From assembly GCF_900109995.1 (NCBI RefSeq), contig NZ_FOCB01000003.1, positions 186,001 through 250,000 of the forward strand: a stretch of DNA of 64,000 nt, read 5' to 3'. The first letter of the stretch is position 1, and every line of letters begins with the position of its first letter. The notes beneath the pieces were generated by a model. That model made no database searches. It saw only the letters and a list, made by a program, of their open reading frames with translations, and was not told where the DNA came from. Both the position numbers and the translations under genes were made by a program. The DNA comes from Pseudomonas sp. ok272 (GTDB lineage: Bacteria > Pseudomonadota > Gammaproteobacteria > Pseudomonadales > Pseudomonadaceae). Below are positions 53,594-62,866 of the stretch, in pieces.

Positions 53594-54466
53594 TCAGAGG
53601 CTGATCGATGTCGCCTCGAACTTCACCCGGGGATGGGCGATCCGATCCTGGGCCCGCACCAGTTCCAGCTCATAACTCGCGCAGGCCTGGGTTTCCAGGA
53701 GCACTTCATGGACGGCCGAGGCGGTGAACTCGAACGCGGCCACCAGGCTATCGCCCAACAACACCCGCGCCAGGAACAGCCCCGAGGTCAGGTCGCCCAC
53801 GCCCACCGGCTGACGCGGAAACGCCAGCAGTGGACGACGCAGGTGCCAACTGCCTTCGGCGGTCACCAGCAACATCTCGAATCCGTCCGGCAACTTGCCG
53901 GGATAATCCAGGTGCTTGACCAGCACCGCCTTCGGCCCACGTGCCAGCAGCGCCCGGGCCATCGCCAGGCAATCGAACAGCGACTGCGGCTTGCGCCCGG
54001 AGAAACTGTCCAGCTCCAGTTGGTTCGGGCACATGAAGTCCGCCACTGCCGCCGCTTCATCCAGCAGGAAGTCGCTGACCTCGGCGGGCACGATGCAGCC
54101 CTTCTCGGCATGACCCATCACCGGGTCGCACAGGTACAACGCGTTGGGGTTGATCGCCTTGATCCGCGCCACCCCACTGAGGATCGCCCGCCCCTGCGCG
54201 GCGCTGCCCAGGTAGCCCGACAACACCGCATCACAGTTGCCCAGCTCACCAATGGCGGCGATGCCCTCCACCAGCTCGGGAATCTGCTGCGGTGCCAGCA
54301 CTTCACCGGTCCACTGGCCGTATTGGGTGTGGTTGGAGAACTGCACCGTGTTCAGCGGCCAGACATTCACCCCGACCCGCTGCATCGGGAAAACCGCGGC
54401 GCTGTTGCCGGCGTGACCAAAAACCACGTGGGACTGGATGGCAAGCAGATGAGGTGTACGTTTCAT
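53594..54466 (-). CDS. pdxY: Pyridoxal kinase PdxY
   Basis: PdxY phosphorylates pyridoxal to PLP in the vitamin B6 salvage pathway. The 290-residue ribokinase-fold protein begins [26 protein letters not shown], the pyridoxal-binding signature. It continues with YLCDPVMGH and the C-terminal phosphotransfer motif ([14 protein letters not shown], with the catalytic Asp). I chose the ATG at 54466, where the conserved sequence begins; the long open frame to 54766 has no match. It diverges from the DUF3301 gene. Confidence 0.95.
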   Translation of the reverse strand: MKRTPHLLAIQSHVVFGHAGNSAAVFPMQRVGVNVWPLNTVQFSNHTQYGQWTGEVLAPQQIPELVEGIAAIGELGNCDAVLSGYLGSAAQGRAILSGVARIKAINPNALYLCDPVMGHAEKGCIVPAEVSDFLLDEAAAVADFMCPNQLELDSFSGRKPQSLFDCLAMARALLARGPKAVLVKHLDYPGKLPDGFEMLLVTAEGSWHLRRPLLAFPRQPVGVGDLTSGLFLARVLLGDSLVAAFEFTASAVHEVLLETQACASYELELVRAQDRIAHPRVKFEATSISL

Positions 54467-54581
54467 GCGGGGAGTCCGTAAAACGAGTGAAATTGGAGCC
54501 GCGCAGTATGCGACTAAACACAGCCTGTACGACAGGCCAACGTCGCAGTTAAGCTGATGCCCATTCGTTGGAGTTTTGTTG

Positions 54582-54983
54582 ATGCTGACCCTTGGAAACA
54601 TCTTCGTGTTGATGCTGCTGGCAACCGGCGCCGCCTGGCTGTGGCACAACCACGGTTTGCGCGAGCGGGCGCTGGAGCGGGTCAAGCGCCATTGCGCCAA
54701 ACTCAACATCGAACTGCTCGATGGCAACGTTGCGTTGAAAAAGATCGGCATCGTCAAGGACGCCAACGGTCGCCGGCGCCTGGCCCGGATCTATAACTTT
54801 GAGTTCACGGTGACTGGCGAAGCCCGCCACACCGGCACCATCACCCAATTCGGCGCTCACAGCGCAAGCATCGAACTCGCGCCCTACCCGATGCCGTTCG
54901 AGGAACAGCCCACGCCGCCCGTCAGCGCCGAGGTCATCGAGTTGAGCCAATGGCGCCAGGATCACAACAAGTCGCGTCACTAA
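54582..54983 (+). CDS. DUF3301 membrane-anchored protein
   Basis: This 133-residue protein has one N-terminal membrane segment ([18 protein letters not shown]) and a conserved DUF3301 domain ([43 protein letters not shown]). Its function is unknown. The ATG at 54582 follows GGAG by eight bases; two TTG codons precede it in frame. It converges with the COG0523 gene four bases from its stop. Confidence 0.87.
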   Translation: MLTLGNIFVLMLLATGAAWLWHNHGLRERALERVKRHCAKLNIELLDGNVALKKIGIVKDANGRRRLARIYNFEFTVTGEARHTGTITQFGAHSASIELAPYPMPFEEQPTPPVSAEVIELSQWRQDHNKSRH

Positions 54984-54987
54984 GGCC

Positions 54988-55959
54988 TCAGACAGAGCCC
55001 TTGTGGCAACGGGCAAGGCCAGCCTGCAGCGCTTCGGTGTCTTGGGGCTCGGTGAAGATCAGTTCGATACGCGAGTCCTGGCACCATTCACTCGGTTGCC
55101 AACTGAGCGGCGCATTGTCCAGCGCGTTGGCCGAGCACCAACCTGGCGAGCTGTGGATAACCAGCTTGGCGCGCCGCCAATCCAGCGCTTCAAGCCAGGA
55201 CTGGATCAACCGCGGGTCGAACACTTGCGTGGGATGCCAGCGCCAGCCAATGCTCCAACCGCCCTCCTGCTGCTGGCTCAGGCAGAGTGGCTGCGTCTTA
55301 TCTGTCCACAGCGCCGGCATCTGCGCCAGCCCTTTCGGCACGCGAAAGTTATCCACAGCCCCCACCGCCTGATTCCTCACCCCCGGCAGTTGGTCCAACG
55401 CCAACCTCCCGTGTTGTGTCCAATGCACCGGGCACGGCGGGAGAAGCGCGGTGATCCGCTGGCGATCGGCAGCGCTCAACGACTCGGACTTGTTCAGCAG
55501 CAGCAATCCCACGACCGGCAACGTGGCCTGCTGCGCGGCCGGGAGTGGCTGGCCAGCCGCCAATGCCTGGGCATCCAGCACCAACACGCTGGGCTGGATC
55601 GCCAACACCCCCTGCCACGGCGCTTCGCTCAGTTGCCGGAGTAACTGCGCCGGATGCCCCAGCCCGGAGGGTTCGATAAATAAACGATCAGGCCGGGACT
55701 TGCGCAGCAAGCGCCCCAGCCCAATCTGGAACGGCGCACCATTGACGCAGCACAGGCAGCCGCCCGCCACTTCCCCCAAGGCAATACCCTCGGCATCGGT
55801 GGTCAGCAATGCGGCGTCGAGGCCAATCTGACCGAACTCGTTGATCAGCACCGCCCAACGCTCGTTGGCCGGGCGCTGCGCCAGCAGGTGCTTGATCAGG
55901 CTGGTCTTGCCGGCACCCAGGGGCCCGGCGATGACGTGGGTGGGGATGTTCTGCAACAT
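54988..55959 (-). CDS. CobW/COG0523-family GTPase, YjiA-like (second copy)
   Basis: This 323-residue G3E-family GTPase is presumably a metal chaperone. The Walker A motif is GPLGAGKTS, followed by INEFGQIGLD, the family CxCC metal motif (GGCLCCV), and the Walker B/guanine region (LFIEPSGLGHP, LLLNKSE). The C-terminal CobW_C domain is short and contains several Trp residues. It begins 88 bases after the zigA stop on the same strand, so the pair probably share a Zur-controlled transcript. I chose the ATG at 55959; the frame opens 40 residues further. Which metal and client it serves is unknown. Confidence 0.85.
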   Translation of the reverse strand: MLQNIPTHVIAGPLGAGKTSLIKHLLAQRPANERWAVLINEFGQIGLDAALLTTDAEGIALGEVAGGCLCCVNGAPFQIGLGRLLRKSRPDRLFIEPSGLGHPAQLLRQLSEAPWQGVLAIQPSVLVLDAQALAAGQPLPAAQQATLPVVGLLLLNKSESLSAADRQRITALLPPCPVHWTQHGRLALDQLPGVRNQAVGAVDNFRVPKGLAQMPALWTDKTQPLCLSQQQEGGWSIGWRWHPTQVFDPRLIQSWLEALDWRRAKLVIHSSPGWCSANALDNAPLSWQPSEWCQDSRIELIFTEPQDTEALQAGLARCHKGSV

Positions 55960-56047
55960 GGTTGAGGGTTTCACGGTCGTAATGCCGCCAATATGCCTGA
56001 GCGGGCGGTTATTCACTATCGCCGCATGGCTCAGGCGGGCGCCAACA

Positions 56048-57256
56048 TCACGCGGCCTCCTCTTCGAACCAAGGGCCAAACGGGTCAGCCATCAGCCTCC
56101 AGCCTTCTGCACCCAATGTCATTTCATCATCGTTGAGCAGGCAACCGTCCAAGTCGGACGCAAGCCGGGCGAAGTCGATGTTCTGGCCGATGAACACCAG
56201 TTCCTGGCGGCAGTCACCGGTGTCCGCGGCCCAGTTGTTCATGATGGCCGCCGTGCTCTCCTGATCCTGTGGCCACTGGCTTTTGGGCACAAACCGCCAC
56301 CAGCGGCCCGCGAAGCCATGGCGCATCAAGCCACCGGCCTGGGACCAGTTGCCCGCGTCCTGATGTTTGCTGGCCAGCCAGAAAAAACCCTTGGAACGCA
56401 GCAATTTGCCGTTCACCCAAGGGCGATTGATGAAGGTAAAGAAGCGCTGGGGATGAAAGGGCCGGCGAGCCCGGTAGACCGTTGAGGCGATCCCGTATTC
56501 GCTGGTTTCCGGCACGTGTTCACCGCGCAGTGTCTGCAACCAGCCCGGTGCCTGGGCGGCTTTTTCGAAGTCGAAACGAGCGGTGTTGAGAATCGCCTTG
56601 AGCGGCACTTCGCCCATGACCATCGGGATGATGTGCGCCTGAGCATTAAGCCGCTTGAGGATCGCGATCAGTTCTTCACGCTCGGCGCGGCTGATCAGGT
56701 CGATCTTGCTGATCAACAGCACATCGGCGAACTCGATCTGCTCGATCAGCAGGTCGGTGATGGAGCGTTCGTCCTCATCCCCCAGGGTTTCGCCCCGCGA
56801 CGCGAGGCTTTCGGCAGCCTGGTAGTCGAGCAGGAAGTTGATGCCATCGACCACCGTGACCATGGTGTCGAGCCGCGCGATGTCCGCCAGGCTCTGGCCG
56901 TCTTCGTCGCGAAAGGTAAATGTCTCGGCCACCGGCAGCGGCTCCGAGATCCCCGTGGACTCAATCAACAGGTAATCGAAGCGACCTTCGCGGGCGAGTT
57001 TGCCGACCTCCACCAGCAAGTCCTCGCGCAGGGTGCAGCAGATGCAGCCATTGCTCATTTCGATGAGTTTTTCATCGGCGCGACTCAAGGTGACGTCACG
57101 CTGGACCTCACCGCCGTCGAGGTTGATTTCACTCATGTCATTGACGATCACCGCCACCCGCAGGTGCTCGCGATTGCGCAAGACGTAGTTGAGCAAGGTG
57201 CTTTTACCGGCGCCGAGAAACCCGGAGAGGACGGTCACGGGGAGACGATTGGGCAT
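56048..57256 (-). CDS. zigA: Zinc-starvation COG0523 GTPase ZigA
   Basis: ZigA-type GTPases are Zur-regulated metallochaperones thought to deliver scarce zinc to essential enzymes. The 402-residue protein has Walker [10 protein letters not shown], the NDMSEINLD switch, the CxCC motif ([12 protein letters not shown]), [10 protein letters not shown] and SKIDLI (guanine specificity). The C-terminal CobW_C domain contains [13 protein letters not shown] chose the ATG at 57256 with GAGG eight bases upstream. A perfect Zur palindrome lies 48 bases upstream, between this gene and the divergent folE2. Confidence 0.92.
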   Translation of the reverse strand: MPNRLPVTVLSGFLGAGKSTLLNYVLRNREHLRVAVIVNDMSEINLDGGEVQRDVTLSRADEKLIEMSNGCICCTLREDLLVEVGKLAREGRFDYLLIESTGISEPLPVAETFTFRDEDGQSLADIARLDTMVTVVDGINFLLDYQAAESLASRGETLGDEDERSITDLLIEQIEFADVLLISKIDLISRAEREELIAILKRLNAQAHIIPMVMGEVPLKAILNTARFDFEKAAQAPGWLQTLRGEHVPETSEYGIASTVYRARRPFHPQRFFTFINRPWVNGKLLRSKGFFWLASKHQDAGNWSQAGGLMRHGFAGRWWRFVPKSQWPQDQESTAAIMNNWAADTGDCRQELVFIGQNIDFARLASDLDGCLLNDDEMTLGAEGWRLMADPFGPWFEEEAA

Positions 57257-57304
57257 CAGGTATTCCTCATCAGGAGTGGACGCCAGGCTGGGCGCTGTTT
57301 TTAT

Positions 57305-57317
57305 GTTATAGTATAAC
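57305..57317. promoter_or_regulatory. Zur box between zigA and folE2
   Basis: GTTATAGTATAAC is a perfect 13-bp palindrome matching the Zur consensus core of gammaproteobacteria (GTTATAnTATAAC). It lies 48 bases from zigA and 83 bases from folE2. Zinc-dependent repression of both is inferred. Confidence 0.88.
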
Positions 57318-57399
57318 AACATGATTAAGCCACCCTCTTACTCCCCACGACCGCGGTTGAGTCATTGCCATCGGTGCATGAACAACGCCGCTCAAGAAC

Positions 57400-58347
57400 A
57401 TGAATGCTTACCCTATTACTGACGTTGAATTGCCCACGGTGGACCGCCCCATGCACGCGCTGACATTGCCCGATATCGCTGCGCAGACTTCACCCCAAGC
57501 CTTGCCGCTCGATTGGGTGGGCATGTGCGACATCGCTCTTCCCGTGTTATTTGACGGCCAGCGCATCAGCGCCAAGGCCGATGCGGGCGTCAGTCTTGAT
57601 GATGGCGACGCTCGGGGCATACATATGTCGCGGCTGTATCTCGCCCTGCAAATGCTTGAGCGCGAACCCCTCACCCCAACGCTTCTGCGACGCGTGCTGC
57701 AAACCTTCCTCGATAGTCACGACGGTTTATCCCACGCGGCCTACCTACGTATTCACGCCGACATGTTGCTCAAACGCCCAGCAATGATCAGCCCATTGAG
57801 CGGCTGGAAAAGCTACACAACCTGTTTTGAAGCGCGCCTGGAAAATGAAGTGTTCCACGTGGAACTCAAAACTGAAGTGGCCTACTCATCCACATGCCCC
57901 TGCTCGGCGGCCCTTTCCAGGCAACTGATTCAACAGCAGTTCATCGATGATTTTGCCAACCAGCCCTTGCAGCATGCCGACGTCCTGGCCTGGCTCGGCT
58001 CCGCAAACGGCATCGTCGCGACCCCTCATAGCCAGCGCAGTTACGCGCAGTTGCACGTGCGGCTGGTCAACGATCTGGATAACTTCCCCCTGATCGCCAC
58101 GATCAACGACGCCGAAGCGGCACTCGGCACCGCCGTGCAAACCGCCGTGAAGCGCGCAGACGAACAAGCTTTCGCCCTGGCCAATGGTCAGAACCTGATG
58201 TTTTGCGAAGACGCCGCCCGCCGCCTGAACCTCGCGCTCAAACGCACCGAGGGCATCGACGCCTTTGAGGTGCGTGTGGTTCACGCCGAGAGCCTGCACG
58301 CCCATGATGCGGTCGCCATCAGTCGCTGGAACTGGGGCGCCGCATGA
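57400..58347 (+). CDS. folE2: GTP cyclohydrolase IB, FolE2 (zinc-independent)
   Basis: FolE2 catalyses the first step of folate synthesis (GTP to dihydroneopterin triphosphate), with relaxed metal use that replaces zinc-dependent FolE when zinc is scarce. The 315-residue length and the segments LDWVGMCDIALPVL, KRPAMISPLSGWKSY, YSSTCPCSAALS (catalytic Cys and metal region) and SQRSYAQLHV identify it. It is divergent from zigA across a Zur box. A parS-type palindrome lies inside the gene at 57851-57866, encoding VFHVE. Its lower G+C than flanking genes is modest. Confidence 0.95.
   Translation: MNAYPITDVELPTVDRPMHALTLPDIAAQTSPQALPLDWVGMCDIALPVLFDGQRISAKADAGVSLDDGDARGIHMSRLYLALQMLEREPLTPTLLRRVLQTFLDSHDGLSHAAYLRIHADMLLKRPAMISPLSGWKSYTTCFEARLENEVFHVELKTEVAYSSTCPCSAALSRQLIQQQFIDDFANQPLQHADVLAWLGSANGIVATPHSQRSYAQLHVRLVNDLDNFPLIATINDAEAALGTAVQTAVKRADEQAFALANGQNLMFCEDAARRLNLALKRTEGIDAFEVRVVHAESLHAHDAVAISRWNWGAA
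57851..57866. promoter_or_regulatory. parS site (ParB-binding), inside folE2
   Basis: TGTTCCACGTGGAACT contains the 14-bp palindrome GTTCCACGTGGAAC, the core of chromosomal parS sites known in Pseudomonas. A second copy lies at 62851. Confidence 0.85.
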
Positions 58348-58527
58348 TCGTTGCCTGCCACAGCTTGGTGTTGATGCGCCTGACGCTCGGTGCTTCAACT
58401 GACCAGAGCAGTATTTTTTTCGGTAAAACGCCCCCATGTCGGAGCTCTTAATGACGCAGGTCAGGGTTTGCTTTTATGGTTAAAAGGTTAAATCCCGCTT
58501 TGCGCGAAACCTTCAGGATCACCGACG

Positions 58528-59394
58528 ATGATTCACATCACCCTGCCTGACGGCACACGGCGCGAGTACGACCAACCGCTCTCGGTCTTTGAAGTGGCGG
58601 CCAGTATCAGCCTGGGCCTGGCCAAGGCGGCAGTCGCGGGCAGGGTGAACGGCATGCTGGTGGAGTGCGGGTTTGTCATCCGCCAGGACTCACGTGTGAG
58701 CATCCTCACGGCCCGTGAACCCCAAGGCCTGGAAATCCTGCGTCGCTCCTGTGCCTTGTTGCTGGCAATGGCCATCAAGCAACGCTTCAGCGAGGCAACC
58801 ATCATCGGTGGCGCCGTGGTCGGTGACGGCTTCTATTGCGAACTGAGCCACGAACCGCCGTTGCAGCCTGAAGACTTGCCGCTGATCGAAACCCGAATGC
58901 AGGCATTGGCGGCGGCCAACCATTCGATGGCCTACCTGGTGCCCTGCTATCAATTGGAGGATGTGGAAGCGCTCGGCGAGGGCCCCCATGTACCATCGAC
59001 CCATGTGATACAGGCATTCAGCCTGGAGCACTTGGTCGGGACCACGCGGCAGCGGATCTACGGTGTGTGCTGGCCAAACCAGCAAGAGCTCGATAGCTGG
59101 CGCGCACCGCAACAGGTGGTCGTGATCAACATCAATGAGCGCCAGGCGGACTACGCGCAATCGGTCACCGAGACCCTGCGCCGGAGCGGCTTGAGCGCAC
59201 GCTCGGACCTGCGCAACGAGAAGATCGCCAACAAGCTGCGCCATCACCACCAGCAGGGCGTGCCCTACCTGGTGGTGATTGGCGACAAGGAACTGGACGG
59301 CAACTTTGTCAGCGTGCGCACTGGGGCTGGGGAGAACCTGGGCCGGCTACCTGTCGAAGGTGTGTGCGAGCTGTTGCGCAGCGAACGCCTGTAG
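58528..59394 (+). CDS. Threonyl-tRNA synthetase relative lacking the catalytic core
   Basis: This 288-residue protein aligns with both ends of ThrRS. Residues 1-62 are the TGS/N1 domain (MIHITLPDGTRREYDQ). Residues ~65-185 are the N2 editing-like domain (GLEILRRSCALLLAMAIKQR, GPHVP, QRIYGVCWPNQQELDSW). Residues ~190-288 are the anticodon-binding domain (QQVVVININERQADYAQSVT, ARSDLRNEKIANKLR). The ~300-residue class II catalytic core, with its zinc ligands, is missing. In N2 the HxxxH pair reads RSCALLL and the Cys before RGPHVP is gone, so editing is also unlikely. It cannot be a synthetase; a tRNA- or mRNA-binding role is inference. AGGA lies about ten bases before the ATG. It lies 180 bases after folE2. 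Confidence 0.85.
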   Translation: MIHITLPDGTRREYDQPLSVFEVAASISLGLAKAAVAGRVNGMLVECGFVIRQDSRVSILTAREPQGLEILRRSCALLLAMAIKQRFSEATIIGGAVVGDGFYCELSHEPPLQPEDLPLIETRMQALAAANHSMAYLVPCYQLEDVEALGEGPHVPSTHVIQAFSLEHLVGTTRQRIYGVCWPNQQELDSWRAPQQVVVININERQADYAQSVTETLRRSGLSARSDLRNEKIANKLRHHHQQGVPYLVVIGDKELDGNFVSVRTGAGENLGRLPVEGVCELLRSERL

Positions 59395-59403
59395 CCGCCC
59401 TCC

Positions 59404-59925
59404 TCAAGCGCGGGGCTTGACGGTTCCGCAGTCCTGACCCAGCCACACGGCGCGCGTCTCCATGCTGCCCGCCTGCTGAATGCCGGTGGCGTTGAACGTG
59501 CCATTGACCGTGGTTCTGAACTCACGATCGCTGAGGAAATTCGCCACCCCAGTGCCTTGTGCCTTCGGGCAACTGAAGCGGAACTTCCACTGGTTGCCGT
59601 TTCGCTCGGTGATCTGTTGCTGGCAACCTGACTGTGGGTCCTGCAGCGGAATGGTGTCGCTCTGCACCTGCGCCGGGGTCAGGCACGCGCGAATCCCCTT
59701 GCCGCCCAGCGTGATGCCCTGCTTCTCCAGGGCGGCCTTTTGCGCCGGTGTCAGTTGACTGCCCAACTGCCCCAGAATCAATTGCAAGTCCGGCAGGTTC
59801 TGGTTATCGACCTTCATGTTGCTGGACGTCAGCTCCCACAAACCCGGTTGCAGCATCTGCGCCTGGGCAACCATCGGCAGTGACAAGCCAGCGACCATGG
59901 CCAAGCTCAACAGGCGTACGTTCAT
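59404..59925 (-). CDS. Exported DUF3617 protein
   Basis: This 173-residue protein has a signal peptide (MNVRLLSLAMVAGLSLPMVA, cleavage near AQA-Q, residue 22). The mature part has the DUF3617 pattern: MLQPGLWELTSSNMKVD, the Cys-containing IRACLTPAQV, GCQQQITERNG, FSCPKAQGTG and a C-terminal DCG. Four cysteines suggest two disulfides in the periplasm. Its function is unknown. It converges with the ThrRS-like gene and diverges from cls. Confidence 0.9.
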   Translation of the reverse strand: MNVRLLSLAMVAGLSLPMVAQAQMLQPGLWELTSSNMKVDNQNLPDLQLILGQLGSQLTPAQKAALEKQGITLGGKGIRACLTPAQVQSDTIPLQDPQSGCQQQITERNGNQWKFRFSCPKAQGTGVANFLSDREFRTTVNGTFNATGIQQAGSMETRAVWLGQDCGTVKPRA

Positions 59926-60056
59926 TGTGTAGCTCCTGGATAGTAGTGGCCGTTAGACGTCGCCAATCTACTTCGGTTGCATGGCGAATTAAATAGCGAC
60001 ATTCACCATGGAACATGGTCTGTTAGGCACTGAACTTTCAGGAGCAAGGCGGCCCT

Positions 60057-61496
60057 ATGGATTTTTTTGGACCTCACCTCTTTGTGTACCTCATCACGCT
60101 CATCCACTCCTTGGGCACGATGGCTGCGATCCACGCCGTACTCACCGTCAGGACCGCGCAAGGCGCCATCGCCTGGGCCCTGTCGCTGATATTCGTGCCC
60201 TACCTGACACTCATCCCCTATCTGGTCTTCGGCCGTAGCACCTTCGATGCCTACATCAAGGCCCGCCGACAGGCCAACGAAGAAATGCACAAGGCGATCG
60301 CCGACCTGAACTGGCGCCCGTGGATCGAGGAAGCGCTGACCGCTCGCGCTTCCCGTGCCTATGCCTCATTGCGCGCCATGCCGAAACTGGGGCGCATGCC
60401 GTGCCTGGCGAACAACCGGGTGCGCCTGCTGGTCAACGGCCAGATGACATTCGAGGCGATCTTCGAGGCGATTCGGGGCGCCCGCCAGGCCGTGCTGGTC
60501 CAGTTCTTCATCGTGCATGACGACCAGTTGGGCCGGCGTCTTCAGCAACTGTTGATGGAAAAGTCCGCAGAAGGCGTCGCCGTCTATTTGCTGTACGACC
60601 AGATCGGTAGCCACTCCCTGCCCCACAGCTACGTGCAGGCATTGCGCGACGCCGGGGTGCAGGTCGAAGCCTTCGCCACCCGTGGCGGCTGGCTGAACCG
60701 GTTCCAGGTGAACTTCCGCAACCACCGCAAGGTCGTGGTGGTCGATGGCGCATTGGGCTTTGTCGGCGGGCACAATGTCGGCGATGAGTACATGGGTGAA
60801 AAGCCGCCGCTCTCTCCCTGGCGCGACACCCATGTCGCCGTCAACGGCCCGGTGGTGGCCTGCATGCAGGAGTCATTCGCCGAAGACTGGTTCTGGGCCT
60901 CACGCAAACTGCCTCCGCTGATCCTGCCGCAGCGCTTCCCCGAGGATGGCGTGCTGTGCCAACTGCTCGCCAGCGGCCCGGCCGACCCTTACGAAACCTG
61001 CTCGCTGTTCTTTGTCGAGGCCATCCATGCCGCGACCGAGCGTGTCTGGCTGACCAGCCCGTACTTCATTCCCGACGAGGCGGTTTTCGCTGCGCTGCGC
61101 CTGGCGGTGCTACGCGGTGTCGATGTACGGATCCTGCTGCCCTCGCGCCCTGATCACCGGATCGTCTATGCGGCCTCCAGCCTCTATGCCTTTGAGGCGG
61201 TGCGCGCAGGCGTGCGGGTGTTCCGCTACCAGCCGGGCTTCCTGCATCAGAAAGTGGTGCTGATCGATCGCGAAATCAGCGCGATTGGCAGCGCCAACCT
61301 GGACAACCGTTCGTTCCGGCTCAACTTCGAAGTGATGCTGCTGACCGTCGACCAGGTCTTTGCCAGCGAGGTCGAGCACATGCTCAATGATGACTTCGCC
61401 CACGCCCTGGAGATCGGCAAGGACGCGGGCCGCAAGACCCACCGCCTGCAACAGCTTGGCATGCGGGTCGCGCGGCTGATCTCGCCCATCCTCTAG
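60057..61496 (+). CDS. cls: Cardiolipin synthase A
   Basis: The enzyme condenses two phosphatidylglycerol molecules into cardiolipin and glycerol at the inner membrane. The 479-residue protein has two N-terminal membrane segments (~8-28 and ~36-58) and two phospholipase-D HKD motifs ([21 protein letters not shown] and [20 protein letters not shown]), with the Asn/Asp that follow each. The ATG at 60057 follows GGAGCAAGGCGG. Its last four bases overlap the convergent cfa-like gene. Confidence 0.96.
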   Translation: MDFFGPHLFVYLITLIHSLGTMAAIHAVLTVRTAQGAIAWALSLIFVPYLTLIPYLVFGRSTFDAYIKARRQANEEMHKAIADLNWRPWIEEALTARASRAYASLRAMPKLGRMPCLANNRVRLLVNGQMTFEAIFEAIRGARQAVLVQFFIVHDDQLGRRLQQLLMEKSAEGVAVYLLYDQIGSHSLPHSYVQALRDAGVQVEAFATRGGWLNRFQVNFRNHRKVVVVDGALGFVGGHNVGDEYMGEKPPLSPWRDTHVAVNGPVVACMQESFAEDWFWASRKLPPLILPQRFPEDGVLCQLLASGPADPYETCSLFFVEAIHAATERVWLTSPYFIPDEAVFAALRLAVLRGVDVRILLPSRPDHRIVYAASSLYAFEAVRAGVRVFRYQPGFLHQKVVLIDREISAIGSANLDNRSFRLNFEVMLLTVDQVFASEVEHMLNDDFAHALEIGKDAGRKTHRLQQLGMRVARLISPIL

Positions 61497-62677
61497 GCGT
61501 AGATATCGTCTCGGGTCCACGGCAGTTCATGGCTGCCGTCGGCGTGGGCCTTGACCGCGAGGATCTGGTGCAGGTTGATCCAGCCGCGGGCGAACGCGTA
61601 GGCACAGCCGGCCAGGTACAGGCGCCAGATCCGCAACGCCTGCTCCGGCACCTCCTTGGCGGCAGCATCCAGATTGTCCTCCAGTCGCTCGCTCCAGTGG
61701 TCCAGGGTGCGGGCGTAATGCAGGCGCAGGCTTTCGACGTCGACAATCTCCAGCCCCGCCTCACTGATCTGTGCCGCAATCATCGACACATGAGGGAGCT
61801 CACCATTGGGGAACACGTACTTCTCGATGAAGTCCCCCGCCCCGCGTCCCACCGGTCGACCGTCCGTGTGCTTGGCGGTGATGCCATGGTTCATCACCAG
61901 GCCACCCTCACGCACCGCGCCATGCAAGGTCTTGCAGTACTGCGCAAGGTTGGCGTGCCCGACGTGCTCGAACATGCCAACGCTCACCACCTTGTCGAAG
62001 CGACCGTCCTGCGGCAGGTCGCGATAGTCGAGCAACTGCAACTCGACCATGTCCTGCAACCCCTCATCGAGTACCCGTTGCCGTGCCAGCGCCAACTGTT
62101 CCTTGCTCAGGGTGATGCCAAACACCTTCACCCCGAACTCGCGTGCGGCAAAACGTGCCAGCCCTCCCCAGCCACACCCGACATCCAGCAGGTACTCGCC
62201 GGGTTGCAGCCGCAGCTTGCGACACAAGTGGCGAAACTTCGCTTGCTGGGCCTGCTCCAGGGATTCGCTGCCGGTTTCGAAGTAGGCGCACGAGTACGCC
62301 ATGTCGCTGTCGAGCCACAGCTGATAGAACGCGTTGGACAGGTCGTAGTGATAGGAAATGGCCGCGGCATCGGTGGCCTTGTCATGGACCGCACGCACCG
62401 GCTGGTTGCTTTCATCCTCACCCAGCAAGGCCTGGCTCCACTCGTCACACACCCGGATCACATCGCTGATCGAGCCTTCGAGTTCGAGCTTGCCCTCGAC
62501 AAAGGCCGCGCCCAGCACATCAAGACTTGGGTGAGTGAATTGGGATACCAGTTTCGGATCCTTGACCACAATCGTGACACTGGGAGCCGGCCCCAGATTA
62601 AATTCATGGCCGTCCCAGAGTCGCAAGCGAAGCGGTAGGTGCAGATTCTGTAAGGCCGGTGGCAGTTGCGCGAGCAT
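61493..62677 (-). CDS. Cyclopropane-fatty-acid-phospholipid synthase-type methyltransferase
   Basis: This 394-residue SAM-dependent enzyme of the Cfa family adds a methylene bridge to unsaturated phospholipid acyl chains. The N-terminal domain (~1-90) has the Cfa lipid-binding pattern (LLEGRFALEGSI-like [18 protein letters not shown]). The methyltransferase part has [25 protein letters not shown], the SAM motif [15 protein letters not shown] and [11 protein letters not shown] chose the ATG at 62677 (GAGG eight bases upstream). Two palindromes lie in its leader. It overlaps cls by four bases; both act on membrane phospholipid. Confidence 0.92.
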   Translation of the reverse strand: MLAQLPPALQNLHLPLRLRLWDGHEFNLGPAPSVTIVVKDPKLVSQFTHPSLDVLGAAFVEGKLELEGSISDVIRVCDEWSQALLGEDESNQPVRAVHDKATDAAAISYHYDLSNAFYQLWLDSDMAYSCAYFETGSESLEQAQQAKFRHLCRKLRLQPGEYLLDVGCGWGGLARFAAREFGVKVFGITLSKEQLALARQRVLDEGLQDMVELQLLDYRDLPQDGRFDKVVSVGMFEHVGHANLAQYCKTLHGAVREGGLVMNHGITAKHTDGRPVGRGAGDFIEKYVFPNGELPHVSMIAAQISEAGLEIVDVESLRLHYARTLDHWSERLEDNLDAAAKEVPEQALRIWRLYLAGCAYAFARGWINLHQILAVKAHADGSHELPWTRDDIYA

Positions 62678-62693
62678 GAACAGACCCTCTTGT

Positions 62694-62757
62694 TTCAGAC
62701 GTCTGAACTGAGGGTAGACCATCGTGACCAATTAGCAGGCTATCGAATTGATAGCCT
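62694..62757. promoter_or_regulatory. Two palindromes in the cfa-like leader
   Basis: TTCAGACGTCTGAA (62694-62707) is a perfect 14-bp dyad 17 bases before the start. AGGCTATC-GAATT-GATAGCCT (62737-62757) is an 8-bp stem followed by TTTTT on the plus strand, that is, terminator-like against the gene's direction. Their role is unknown. Confidence 0.5.
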
Positions 62758-62850
62758 TTTTCGATACAACGCGCACCCGCTCTAGCCCGGCAGTTTGAGC
62801 CGGTGTGCCCAGGTCTCGCGCGACCTGAATCTATGGCGGCTGAGTGAATG

Positions 62851-62866
62851 TGTTCCACGTGGAACC
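62851..62866. promoter_or_regulatory. parS site (ParB-binding), intergenic
   Basis: TGTTCCACGTGGAACC matches the Pseudomonas parS consensus over all 16 bases. It lies directly beside the stop of the last gene in the window. Confidence 0.9.

Noticed and set aside
58528..59394. A frameshifted or truncated full-length thrS pseudogene
   Set aside because: The missing part is internal and in frame, both terminal domains are intact, and the start, ribosome-binding site and stop are normal.
57851..62866. Exact 5,000-bp spacing of the two parS sites as a meaningful ruler
   Set aside because: One pair cannot support a spacing rule; chance is the simplest explanation.
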